From the NCBI RefSeq assembly GCF_958298935.1, contig NC_084938.1, forward strand, positions 22,673,501 to 22,737,500: DNA of 64,000 bases. Direction: 5' to 3'. The notes under the pieces were generated by a model. That model worked only from the letters and a program-made list of their open reading frames with translations, did not search any database and was not told where the DNA came from. Shown in pieces: positions 1-10,700 of this stretch. The stretch is from Phragmites australis (Eukaryota; Streptophyta; Magnoliopsida; Poales; Poaceae). Both the position numbers and the translations under genes were made by a program. Position 1 is the stretch's first letter. Each line of letters opens with the position of its first letter.

Positions 1-74
1 TACATGGTCTCTATTAGTCTCTTCTTCGTCGTGTAGTCTTAATCCAGAGTCTCTGGTCTTCCTCTTGCTTGCAG

Positions 75-155
75 GACCACGTGATTGCCAACCTTAACGT
101 GGAGCTAGGGGTATTGTACCTTGTCAAACCTGAAATGGTGTGCTTGCTTTGTTAG
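75..155 (+). other. possible terminal exon, unidentified gene
   Basis: A pyrimidine-rich tract ending in an AG (73-74) is followed by 26 open codons and a TAG at 153-155. The reading begins DHVIANLNVELG. Only this frame is open. It could be the last exon of a plus-strand gene lying left of the window, but it is short and I do not recognise the product. The splice site and composition are the only support. Confidence 0.2.
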
Positions 156-769
156 GTCGAAACATATGAACTTATTGACCGTCGCAGTCTAGCAAATATG
201 TGCTGTTTTTCTTACACGTTATGGTGCATTGTAAGATGAAAAGTTATTTTTAGGCTAGGATTGAAGTTTCCACCTGATGATGACCTAGCTTGTAGATGAA
301 CATTTAGGAGACCACTAACTCACGGAAAGCACCAATCTCACTTCTTGCACGTCAATTTGATATGCAACCGTCTGTCATTTGCACTTGAAATCCTACATAC
401 AAATACTAACTCCATGGGATTTGGTTTTGATTGGATATGTCACATTTGAGTTACAGTGTGCCATGTACGCTCTGACAATAGCTTGTTCCAATACAATAGG
501 GTATCAATGCACCTTTGGTACTTACTAAGGGGAAAGACCAACTTATATATACTTGTCTCACTTTGGGTGAAGATAGAGAGCATGTTTGGAAGACCCAACC
601 TAATTGACAACCTTGTTTCTAATGTTTCCTCACCGTCACTGGCAGGAAAAGAGTAATATGATGTCAGCACTCTACGCTACGGCAAACCAAAGTAGTAGCT
701 GCTCGTAGAGCAGCCAAAGTTGAGTCGAAGAGGGTTAGAGAGGTTGACGGTCTTTATCCTAGTGGTGAT
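156..769. other. intergenic, nothing recognised
   Basis: AT-rich DNA without a recognisable gene. Short open frames on both strands at 440-670 overlap each other and show no family signature. Confidence 0.5.
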
Positions 770-1953
770 CAGGGTTCGAAAATTCATCGGTAATCAATCA
801 AAATGCGCGATAACCAGTTATCTCGGTTCGGCTCGATTTTAGAAACCGAACGGTAACCGAATTTGAATTTAAAAAATTCAAAAAAAAATTCAAAACAAAA
901 TCAAAATAAAATCCTAAAAAAACTAGACACAATTTTAAGACCTTATGTGAAAAAAAAAATTCAAAAATAATGTCGTTTGCATCATATTCTATAGGGAGGA
1001 AGTTTTAAAAAAAATGAAAAAAAGTTGAAGCGTGCGGCTCAGTTATTAACTCATGTTAATGAAAAGTTTAACATGAAAACATATATTTTTCTTATGTACA
1101 ACACATGTTAAGAGGATCTTTAAAATTGATTTCACTTTATTTAGAGTTTTATTAATTTCTCTATGATTTTTATAAAGTTCACAAGCATAAAGTGAATATG
1201 TTAAGAAACAACACTATAATTAACTTTTCCATGTCTACTATTATTTTTTATACGTAAATCATAGTATAAATAAACTAATAAAAGTGGTTTCACTAATTTT
1301 TGAGGTGTGATGGGTCAGTTATGAATTAATCTAGTCGCAACACATTTACACAATCCTGCATGTTACAATTACTAATTCATGAGTTCATGTATTTTTAAAA
1401 GAAATAGGATCATGTAAGAAGACTAACAAAATTAGTTTCATAATATTTGGATTAGCAAAGAGTAAACTATACATTTAACTTGGTTTAACAAATACATTTT
1501 CTCACAGAAAATTTTGAACTTTTTTATGAGTATAAATACTTTTATCATGTAGATAATGCTACAAGGAAACCAACAAATTTGTGTCACTTGATTTGAAGCT
1601 CAGATGAATTAGTTATTGATTTTACAAGATTGAGATAATTTTTAGGTTTTTTTGTTGAACTTCACTGAAAATCGAGAAAACCGCTCGATAAATCGAGGAA
1701 ACCGAGCGGTTATCGACAAAACTGAGCGGTTACCAACAATACAGAAAATTCGAGAAAACCACTCGATAAATCGAGAAAATCGCTCGGTAACCGGTCCAAT
1801 TCGACCAGTTACCGATCGTCTAAAATCGCGATTTTCCCTCAAATTTCAAATTTATTCAAATAAATTTTGTTCGAAATTTTTTGAAAATTCGAGCGGTTAC
1901 CGTGGTAATCGCGTTTTTTCGGTTACCGTCGGAGCTCGGTAATGTAAACCTTG
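770..1953. mobile_element. non-autonomous hAT-like element, copy A
   Basis: The element begins CAGGGTTCG and ends AACCTTG, so its ends form a short imperfect terminal inverted repeat (CAGGGTT against CAAGGTT). It is flanked by a perfect 8-bp direct repeat, GTGGTGAT, at 762-769 and 1954-1961. Eight-bp target duplications and CA(G/A)GG termini are hallmarks of the hAT superfamily. The 1.18-kb interior is AT-rich, rich in AACCG and TCGAGAAA-type motifs near both ends, and carries no transposase ORF. A second copy at 34539-35690 shares long stretches of the interior. Confidence 0.75.
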
Positions 1954-1961
1954 GTGGTGAT

Positions 1962-2399
1962 TGGGGGCGGATGGTGGACGATAGATGACGGCCAAAACTG
2001 GATTTTAGTATATGGATACAAAACATGCTAGAGCGACAAGGAAAGATGTTTTTGCAATGGTTTTGGTGATTGACGTGCCAAATAATTTGGGTCATCAATG
2101 AACATTGGCATGTAACAATGAAGGGGAGGAGATATGAGAAAAATATCAAAAGTGATACTAAAGCGGACTTTATAACTTAAGAGCGGAAAAAGGAAATTTC
2201 AAAACACACCTGTTACAATTGTGAAGTCAGAAAAATATTTACATATAGCACGCTGGTTCACTAGTTATACCTCTAATATAGTGACAACACCCGAGAATAC
2301 GGACAAAGAAGCAGCACTTGTCAGTAGATCCAACGAAAACGAGGTATATGGAATAGCTCCCAAAGGAAGAAAACAAAGAAACAGTTTTCACGCCCGGCG
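1962..2399. other. intergenic, nothing recognised
   Basis: No coding or RNA feature could be supported here. Overlapping short open frames on both strands look like chance. Confidence 0.4.
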
Positions 2400-2995
2400 T
2401 CGCGGTATATCTGCCCTCGTCCTTTCCACGTAAACAGAGTGCAACCGACGAATAGCCCCCTCGCTAACCGTGTCGTCGTTTTCACGAGTCAGCCCTCGGA
2501 TTGCACGGCGGAGGAGAGCGCGGAAACCAGCCGCGCAGAACCGCGCGGCAAGGCCGACCGCGTCGGCGCGGGCAGGCGCACATGGCTCGGCAGCGGCAGA
2601 CGCAGGCCGCGCGTGCTGCCGCGGAGGTGGAGCCGCGCGTCGCGAGTGAGCTAGCTAGTAGATCGTTTGCACAGTGCACACCACGCGCCACTTCGCATCG
2701 CAGCCGGGAGACCAGCCCTTCGCGTCCCCTGACTAGCCCCCGGCAAGGGCATGGTTGCCTACGCTGCGTGCAGCCCACCCTGTCACTGCGGGACGACGCA
2801 TATATAAATAAATGCACGCGGCCGGGGTTTAGTAGTAGCCACGCCACGGATTGGATTCCCTGTGCAGGGGGTTAAAGAATTGTTGCCTGTTGGAGGCCAG
2901 GCCAGTGGATGGGCGCGTGCGATCGTGTTTTCCCCCCGTGGTTTTCCCGTGACTTTGGCGGCTTTTTTGGCACTTTTTGCCATGTACGTGCGCGG
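2400..2995 (+). promoter_or_regulatory. GC-rich promoter-like island with TATA box
   Basis: A sharply GC- and CpG-rich block lies between AT-rich flanks, and a TATA-box-like TATATAAAT sits at 2801-2809. The overlapping short frames on both strands are low-complexity Arg/Ala/Pro translations expected of GC-rich DNA and are probably not proteins. The layout resembles a plant promoter with a start site near 2835, but no open gene follows. It could serve a non-coding RNA, or be the promoter remnant of a lost gene. Confidence 0.3.
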
Positions 2996-3255
2996 CCGGC
3001 GGGCCGGTTGGAGTGTTGACTACTGAGGAGGTCAGAACGATTTGGAGTTGGACGCTCTGTTTCGGAGCAGGGCTGGGCGGCTGTTAAGCTGAGATCGCTG
3101 GATCATGTGCTAGCAACTGAGTTGTCGTGCCGTGATTGGATGATGGATGAGCAATCGTGCCCGATAAAAGCTGTCTCTCGCTAGTGGATACGAATCTACC
3201 GGTGATTATTTTTCAAACAAGCTAGTCTAGCAGTGATTCTTGCGTTCGCGTACGT

Positions 3256-3375
3256 ATGCATGGGAGCAACTGGACCTCGATACTGGCACCAACGCTGATC
3301 AATCTCGATTTTCTCATCCACGCTGACTCCAAGCGAGCTCTATGCAATGCATGGGAGCAACTGTACCTCGATACT
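3256..3375. repeat. pair of 29-bp direct repeats
   Basis: The segments 3256-3284 and 3347-3375 are nearly identical (one difference by eye), beginning ATGCATGGGAGCAACTG and ending TCGATACT. They lie 91 bp apart. No gene is associated. Confidence 0.6.
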
Positions 3376-3970
3376 CTATGTATTTTACCTTGAAGATGTG
3401 GTGTGATTGTCCGATAAGTTTGTATCCTTACCGGTTTTATGATTGGATTCCTCGCAAAAAAAAAAAAGGTTTCACGATTGGATTAAGAGGAGATTAGCTT
3501 GAAACTCGTTGGCTATAACATGGTCACACTAGCACTTAGGTAGATGAAGAGTGTGAACCCACATGGCATCAGCACATCAGAAAACTATGCCCTGTCACAT
3601 GTGGATGTGGTCCCTGTTTCAGTTCATACAATATTCAGTGGCAAGTATGTTGTGACCCAGAAACGCAGAGTATTGATCTCTAAAATTGTAGTTAATGCCA
3701 AGATTCTAGAGCTTATTCTAGGAAACAAGAAAGATTCCAGAGTTCATTGCCTCGTTGGGAGAACATGCATGTGGGAACCTTTTTTGTGTGTGGGTGGTTC
3801 ATGCCTTAAACCGATCAGAGGTGTAGCCATTCTGTTGTCATCAAACCGTTGTTTATCAATCGATATCGTAGTTAGGAAATACGACTACTAAGATGCGGTA
3901 GAAAGCAACTTAGTAAGTCTGAACTTGAGTCCAGTAAACATGAACCATGTGTCCGTGATCTATCTATTAT
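3376..3970. other. intergenic with one unassigned open frame
   Basis: A 115-codon plus-strand open frame at 3544-3891 begins MKSVNPHG. It has no domain, signal peptide or membrane segment I recognise, and nothing around it suggests a promoter. It is most likely a chance frame. Confidence 0.3.
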
Positions 3971-3976
3971 CTATGT

Positions 3977-4485
3977 AATTTTGGCCAATAAAAGAAGATT
4001 CTCCGTTCACTCTCAAGGTCTAGAAATTATCACATTAATCATAAAAAACAAAGTATTATATAATGCATATAAATTATCCACCACTATCATTAAAAAAATT
4101 AACCAAAATACTCATGTACATGTTTCTCTATTATCTACCTCTGCTATTATTATAAAATATTATCTATATAATTGGCCAACAAAGAAGCCTACTCATGGGA
4201 TCCTAAGGTCTAGAAATTACCACATTAATGAAATAAAAAAGAAAGCAAAGTGTCACTATATATACTTGTATATAAATTACCCACCACTGCTATTATAAAA
4301 AAATTAACTCAAAATACCCCTATATCTATTTAATTATTAGCTACCTCTACCGTCATTAAAAAATAATTAACCCAAAATACCCCTATATATATTTCTCTAT
4401 TACCTACCTCTGTCATTATTAAAAATTAATTAACCTAAAATACCTCTATATATTTATCTATTACCTACCTCTGTCATTATTAAAA
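3977..4485. repeat. tandem repeat, ~200-bp and ~65-bp units
   Basis: A unit starting TTGGCCAA(T/C)AAA and containing AAGGTCTAGAAATTA occurs at about 3980 and again at about 4170. Within and after it, a roughly 65-bp unit (AAAATAC-CCCTATAT, then TCTATTACCTACCTCTG and an AT-rich tail) recurs near 4110, 4305, 4372 and 4437. The last two copies are the most alike, suggesting recent expansion at the right-hand end. Confidence 0.7.
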
Positions 4486-4489
4486 AAAT

Positions 4490-5810
4490 CCAAGTGCTAG
4501 CAAAAAAGATAATATAATATAATTATTAGATAAGTTGGTTGCATCTTGTATGCATTTAAGAGAGAAAATGTGCAATTCAAATGATCTTTTGATGTAAAAT
4601 GAAATAGAAAAAATAGAAATCCAATTCAATAGGAGAGGTGTAAAACAAAAAGAAAAAAGAGATAAGATCTGGTACAAGATGATGATGGATCTATTTACTC
4701 CGATACCAAAGGGTGACCGATCTATTTAGATCCTAAAAATAAACAAGCGTTCGCTCATATAAAAAAAATGTAACATATTTTCTCTTTTTCTTGGACGACA
4801 TAGACAGGTTGGCCATTCAACTGGCCGCTGTTGACCGCTGTACAACAGCGAAAGGGGATGAATGTGGTGTTGGGTGGGAGAACGTTGATGCCAAGGATGT
4901 CACAAAATGTAGTGGTGTTGAAGCGTGAAATGGTCTCAGACTGCGTTTCCAATCATGAATGGCCGAGATGGATGCAATGAAAAAGAGAAGCCTATTGATC
5001 CATACTGTCACTGACATCATCGATAGGGGAGGATACAAGTGCATCTGCATCAGACTTGGATCCTGTAGCTCGAGATTACGGTTTCAGCTAGGCGACAGAC
5101 CAAGATGTAACCCGTAGATAGCTTATGGTGGAATCCTAACTTCTAAAAGCGACAATGAACGCCGACGAAGCTATTGACTTGCAGAGCAGGACACTAGAGT
5201 GAGTCGGTACAGGAGGGTATGAGCTATGTTGCACTAGGCTTGAACCGTGTAGCTCAATGTCCCGATGATAGGAAGGCGACAGGGAAAGATGCAGTAGACT
5301 GTGTAGATGATGTAGCGTGACCTACAAATCTAAACAATAGTTATTCGATTGGAATAGTAAAGAAAAACAAGAAAGTGCATGTGGAGCATAATCTATATGA
5401 AATAAAAGCAAAAGAATGGCAATAGTGTCTGAACGGATGAAAGTGTTGTTTGGTAGAACGATGTTTGAATTCGTGTATCAATGACAAACTATAGTAGTGG
5501 CGTAATAAAGAACGTTGGTAAGGTAGAACATAAATTTGTGCTAAATTAGAATGGTATAACAGTACATACGTAGTTGGCAGTTAGTTGATACTAGTCGTGC
5601 AATTGTACAGGTCACCCCTGCTAGTTTGTTTTAATTAAAAAAATCATGCGTCCGTGATTCTTTATGGGTTTATTATGCACCTAGGCACCAGCTATATATA
5701 TGGATAATGCTACCGTTTCCTATTTGTATCTCCATAAGGAAGGAAAATGTTTTACGTACGCCCCAGTTCATACGACTGTGTTACAGCCCAACGTGATCTG
5801 CGGCTGCAGC
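4490..5810. other. intergenic, nothing recognised
   Basis: Mixed-composition DNA without a supported gene. The short minus-strand frames at 4480-5050 are in alternative frames of the same DNA and show no conserved signature. Confidence 0.4.
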
Positions 5811-5814
5811 TGGG

Positions 5815-6050
5815 TAAGGTTATGTTTAGTTCGCATCTAATTTTATCATATTAATTTAAGGTTAGTAAGTGTAGTTTGTTAAAAAATAATTAATAAACTT
5901 AAAGCTATAAATGTGATAAAATGAATAAAAAATTGAGTATATGATGTGTAGATAAAATTAATAAAATATAATTTATCATAATTGTGACAGTAAACAAAAC
6001 AATTATTTAAAAAAATCTATAGCTTAACTAAACCAAACAGATCCCGGCCC
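5815..6050. mobile_element. possible MITE (GTTTGGTT-type ends)
   Basis: An AT-rich block of about 230 bp starts with TATGTTTAGTTCG and ends with an inverted CTAAACCAAACAGA. The T(A/C)TGTTT(A/G)GTT ends are in inverted orientation, as in many grass Tourist-like or hAT MITEs. No clear target duplication was found, so the limits are approximate. Confidence 0.35.
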
Positions 6051-6654
6051 GCCCTTGCGCCGGCTCGCACGATGGCTCCCCTAGTACGTGAGTCGTACGA
6101 GTCGTACATAGCAAGTTGCATAAGGAATAAGTAAATTTTGTTTTATAAAAACTTTGTATCGGAGAAACTTGACTTGCATGCTGTCCATCTTCTGTCGCCA
6201 TCTAAGCGAACGAAGAACTCTGAAGTGATTTACGTTTTTGTTTTAGCTAATAAGGTTTTAGGTTGCTAAACTCTAAACTAATTTTCGTTTTTCGTTTTGC
6301 TTAAACTCGAGAACCAAACAACGTCTAAAAAATGCCCCAAAGACACACACAGAAAAGGCAAAAATTAACAGCGCATGCTGTACTGCTTGCACATACCGCG
6401 GCAAGTGCAACACGCGGTTTATGAAAGTTCTTGTGCTGTCTGTGAGCGTGTCAGCATACCACTTGTGACAAGAGGGAAGAAATCAGCTTTTAGACGTTTG
6501 GTATGGGAGTATGAGAGTATGAGACCATTTCGGTCTTTCAGATGCACACTTGCATGGTACCTAAGGAGCATATCCCAAACAAAAAATAGATACCGTTATT
6601 TTAATAAAGTGTCACTACCTTTTTTTCAACCTTAGGATTGAACAAAACTAATAT
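6051..6654. other. intergenic, nothing recognised
   Basis: No gene supported. The phrases GTTTTAGCTAATAAG and AACCAAACAACGTC near 6245-6330 look like a fragment of another MITE. Confidence 0.35.
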
Positions 6655-7208
6655 GGAGACTTTTTGTTTTCACCACTAAGAAATGTCCACTTCTCACTTA
6701 TTTATGACATCAATTATATTTGATGTATAAAAAAATGACTTCCATTGGTACCCTTCTCTCTTTTGTCATTTCCCTTGTTTAAGAAAGTCTACGGAAAGCC
6801 CATAAAACCGTATAAAACTAACAGAAACCATAGAAAATCCAGGAAAATCATAGAAAAATTAGGAGAATACAAGTAATAATGAGTATCACTCAAAATGATT
6901 TTGGGATATTTCACACTAGGAAACATTCCAATCTTCCTTACATTATGGAACATTCTAAATTTTCAGTGTAAGAATTTGAAAATTTGAAAATCTTTATTCA
7001 TAGGTGGTTCCTAATTTCCTTGATTAATATTGATTGTAAAAATTTCTTTGTTTTGTAGAAATTTTCTAATGGTTAAAATTCGTTGACTAACAGAAAATAG
7101 TGAAATTGAGAAGGGTACTAACGAAACAATGTTATAATTTCAGGGATATAAAAAATCAATGGCATGAGTGAGAGGAGGAGACTCCTTAGTGGTAAGAAAA
7201 AAACTCCC
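6655..7208. mobile_element. inverted-repeat-bounded AT-rich element
   Basis: The left end, GGAGACTTTTTGTTTTCACC followed by ACTAAG, is matched in inverted orientation by the right end (CTTAGTGGTAAG followed by an A-tract and CTCC). This gives imperfect 25-30 bp terminal inverted repeats around 550 bp. The interior has no ORF. A flanking duplication was not seen, so the superfamily (Mutator-like or other MITE) is open. It lies about 420 bp upstream of the nitrate reductase TATA box. Confidence 0.45.
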
Positions 7209-7626
7209 TGTATTAAACATTTAACCAAGCAATGTTTGATCTTGAGGTTTAAGCAATTGAAATACATGTACATAGCTTGAAATGCATTCATTAATCTATC
7301 AGTCTTACTCCTTTATTTATAGGTCTATCGGTCTTTTCCGTATTATGTGTGAATCAAGATATACAACGCGCACCACATAACGCCGTTACAAAAGTTTGAA
7401 GTTGGAACATATAAGTAAAAATGGAAATATTCTTGTAAGCAAACAAGAATCACAAAATCAATAAAAAAAATTTCGGGCAAAAAAATAATTTTTTGTGCCG
7501 TTGAATAGCTCAGCTCAAAAAATTCCGAGCGTAGTTTCAAAACTACCATGATACGTGTAGCAAAACCTGTGGAGCCATGCTGGCTTTTCATGCGCCATGT
7601 CACCCGGGAGCTCCACTGCTCCCGTC

Positions 7627-7634
7627 TATATATA
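7627..7634 (+). promoter_or_regulatory. TATA box of nitrate reductase gene
   Basis: TATATATA lies 93 bp upstream of the NR start codon. This implies a transcription start near 7660 and a leader of roughly 65 nt. The upstream reading frame is open in frame with NR back to 7577, but the canonical grass NR amino terminus ([16 protein letters not shown]) begins at 7727. Confidence 0.7.
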
Positions 7635-7726
7635 CCCAGCTCATACTACTGGCACCAATACAGCGCTTCTTCCACGCTACTGGCTCATCACCAGCAAGCA
7701 GAACGCTAGTAAACACCTCTCCTGAC

Positions 7727-10700
7727 ATGGCCACTTCTGTCGAGCCACGGCAGTTCGGCCACCTCGAGCCGGGCTCCGCGCCGGTGCGCGTTGCCACGAA
7801 CGGCGCCAAGGCGTACCCTCCCCCGCCTAACCACATCCCGCGCCGCGCGGACTCGCCCGTGCGCGGCCGCAGCCTCCCTGCCCTCGTCTCGCCGCCCCAG
7901 AAGGCCGACGACGCGTCGGACGACGAGGACGAGGAGCAGAAGGACTGGCGGGAGCTGTACGGCTCGCAGCTCGAGGTGGAGCCGGCGGTGCACGACCAGC
8001 GCGACGAGGGCACCGCGGACGCGTGGATCGAGCGCAATCCGTCGCTCATCCGGCTCACGGGGAAGCACCCATTCAACTGCGAGCCGCCACTGGCGCGTCT
8101 CATGCACCACGGTTTCATCACCCCGGCGCCGCTGCACTACGTGCGCAACCACGGCGCCGTGCCGCTGGGGGACTGGGCGACGTGGACCGTCGAGGTGACG
8201 GGCCTCGTGAAGCTCCCCGCGCGGCTCACCATGGAGGAGCTCGTCCGCGACTTCCCCGCTGTGGAGGTCCCCGTCACGCTCGTCTGCGCGGGCAACCGGC
8301 GCAAGGAGCAGAACATGGTGCAGCAGACGGTGGGGTTCAATTGGGGCGCCGCCGGCGTGTCCACGTCCGCGTGGCGCGGCGCGCGCCTGGGCGACGTGCT
8401 GCGCCGGTGCGGCATCATGCCCCGCAAGGGCGGCGCGCTCAACGTGTGCTTCGAGGGCGCCGAGGACCTCCCCGGCGGCGGGGGCTCCAAGTACGGCACC
8501 AGCGTCACGCGCGAGTGGGCCCTGGACCCGTCGCGGGATATCATGCTCGCGTACATGCAGAATGGCGAGCCGCTGCTGCCGGACCACGGCTTCCCGGTGC
8601 GCGTCATCATCCCCGGCTGCATCGGCGGCCGCATGGTCAAGTGGCTCAAGCGCATCATCGTCACCCCCGCCGAGTCCGACAACTACTACCATTACAAGGA
8701 CAACCGCGTCCTGCCGTCGCACGTCGACGCCGAGCTCGCCAACGCAGAAGGTAAACTATCCAACCTAGCAACATTCACATCGAGATCGGACAAAATCTTT
8801 TACGAGAAATGGAATCGCTGAAACAAATTTGTTGGTTCTGCAAATGCGCAGCGTGGTGGTACAAGCCGGAGTACATCATCAACGAGCTGAACATAAACTC
8901 GGTGATCACGACGCCGGGACACGACGAGATCCTGCCCATCAACGGCATCACGACGCAGCGTGGCTACACCATGAAAGGATACGCCTACTCCGGTGAGCTC
9001 CTATACCATATATCCTCTTACTTTTCTTACTTTCGGCGCTGTGACTCAGTAGCTGGTACGAGCCAGGTCGGTAAACATAGACCAAACATCCTCTTAATCC
9101 TCTCCTGAATCCAGCAAAAAGAACTCCATCAATCCCTACATGACGCAACAAAAGGTGTCCTTTTGATTTTGTAACACTGAACATTTGACAATTAAGAAAT
9201 TTTACTGACGACTTTGGCACTTACGATATTCGATCGACAAGAAACTGGCAAACAAATTGGAGCCGGTTATGATTATACTACTTCCATTCCCTAGCATTGA
9301 CTAGACTTAGCCCCCACAGAAGTGGCTTGGAAACCGGGTCCTGGGCTGGCCGATACCATGCATTCATAGTTGATGAAAGTTGGAGTAGTTTGGTGCCCTT
9401 TTCTGCTTGGTAAAGCACGCATGACAGCGTGAAACTGGACTTGGCACTTCGTGACATCCAAAAGCTGACCAGCACTAAAGTGTTGCTCTTGGAATAATTT
9501 TTTTAACCAGAGGCAGCGCACTACCATTTCATATTAAAAGAAGAAGCTTCTATTAAGAGAAACAAGATCGGACCGTACAAACACACGATTAATTAGGAAA
9601 ATTCAGACTAAAATACCCTAGCTAAACTAGATCCAAAACACCACAATATATGACCAGCTACCTAGCTAAACTAGGTATGCTGTGGTCATCGTCGCCGCCA
9701 AGTTGTCCAATGCTGGACCCAAGCCAATGGCTCAAATGCGGGGAGCGACCTCCAAGGCAATGTCTTCAAAGAGGACGTGATATCGAAGACATTGTCATCG
9801 CCCATCCGGAAGCCGTATATGAGTTTTCACTTGGAGAGTCCCACATGGGATGACAGACATCACGACAACACCTCAGAGAGGAAAGAAGTGTCCGCACGCG
9901 TCACCGTTGTCAGCACCGACAACAAGCTAGGCTAGGCTTTCGTTCATAGCCTCCTCACCACACCAACCGCACATTTGAACTACACACGTGTAGAGGTAAC
10001 CGCCCAAGCCGCACCGCCAACGGAGCTGCTGCAGACGGTTCACAAGTGCGCCGCCAACTGGGTCACCACTAGCCAGAGGCTGCTACTGTATTCTGTATAA
10101 AAACACACACAAAAAAAAACTGACACTTGTCTCTCTATTTTTGTCTGGACCTGTGACAACATCGATTGTAGCTGGTGCGGGTTGGAGAACATCGGACAGG
10201 TCCATTCGTGGTCGAAAAGAGCCGCAATTCGTGTGCCCAATCCCAGCTAACAGAAAGATCTGCTTTCTATCCTACATGGCTGTCCCTACTATGGTTCACA
10301 CACACACGAGTTAGTAGAAAAAGGACAGCATTTCGCCCCCCCCCCCCCGTCTACTAGTACTATCTCCAGTGAAATTGGACGAGAGTTGGGGTAAAAGTTG
10401 TAGCAAGAAGCAACACGGAAGGATGCTAACAGTAACTTCTTTCCGGAAAGACTCTTGGTAGCAGTATCAGGCAGCAATACGGTAGGTGAGCCACGAGCTT
10501 GACGACTTCTCTGTGTTTTGGTACGTAGGCGGTGGCAAGAAGGTGACGCGGGTGGAGGTGACGCTGGACGGCGGCGAGACATGGCTGGTGTGCGACCTCG
10601 ACCACCCGGAGAAGCCCAACAAGTACGGCAAGTACTGGTGCTGGTGCTTCTGGTCCGTAGAGCTCGAGGTCCTCGACCTTCTCGGCACCAAAGAGATCGC

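Noticed and set aside
2439..2875. Overlapping plus and minus frames in the GC-rich island
   Set aside because: Arg/Pro/Ala-rich low-complexity translations in several frames, as expected from GC-rich DNA without coding constraint.
7577..7726. NR start upstream at 7577 ([11 protein letters not shown]...)
   Set aside because: The TATA box at 7627 lies inside it and the family N-terminus (MATSVEP...) begins at 7727.
7706..8722. Long minus-strand open frame (338 codons) over NR exon 1
   Set aside because: It is the antisense shadow of the GC-rich nitrate reductase exon; its Ala/Arg/Val/His-rich composition and lack of family pattern show it is not a gene.
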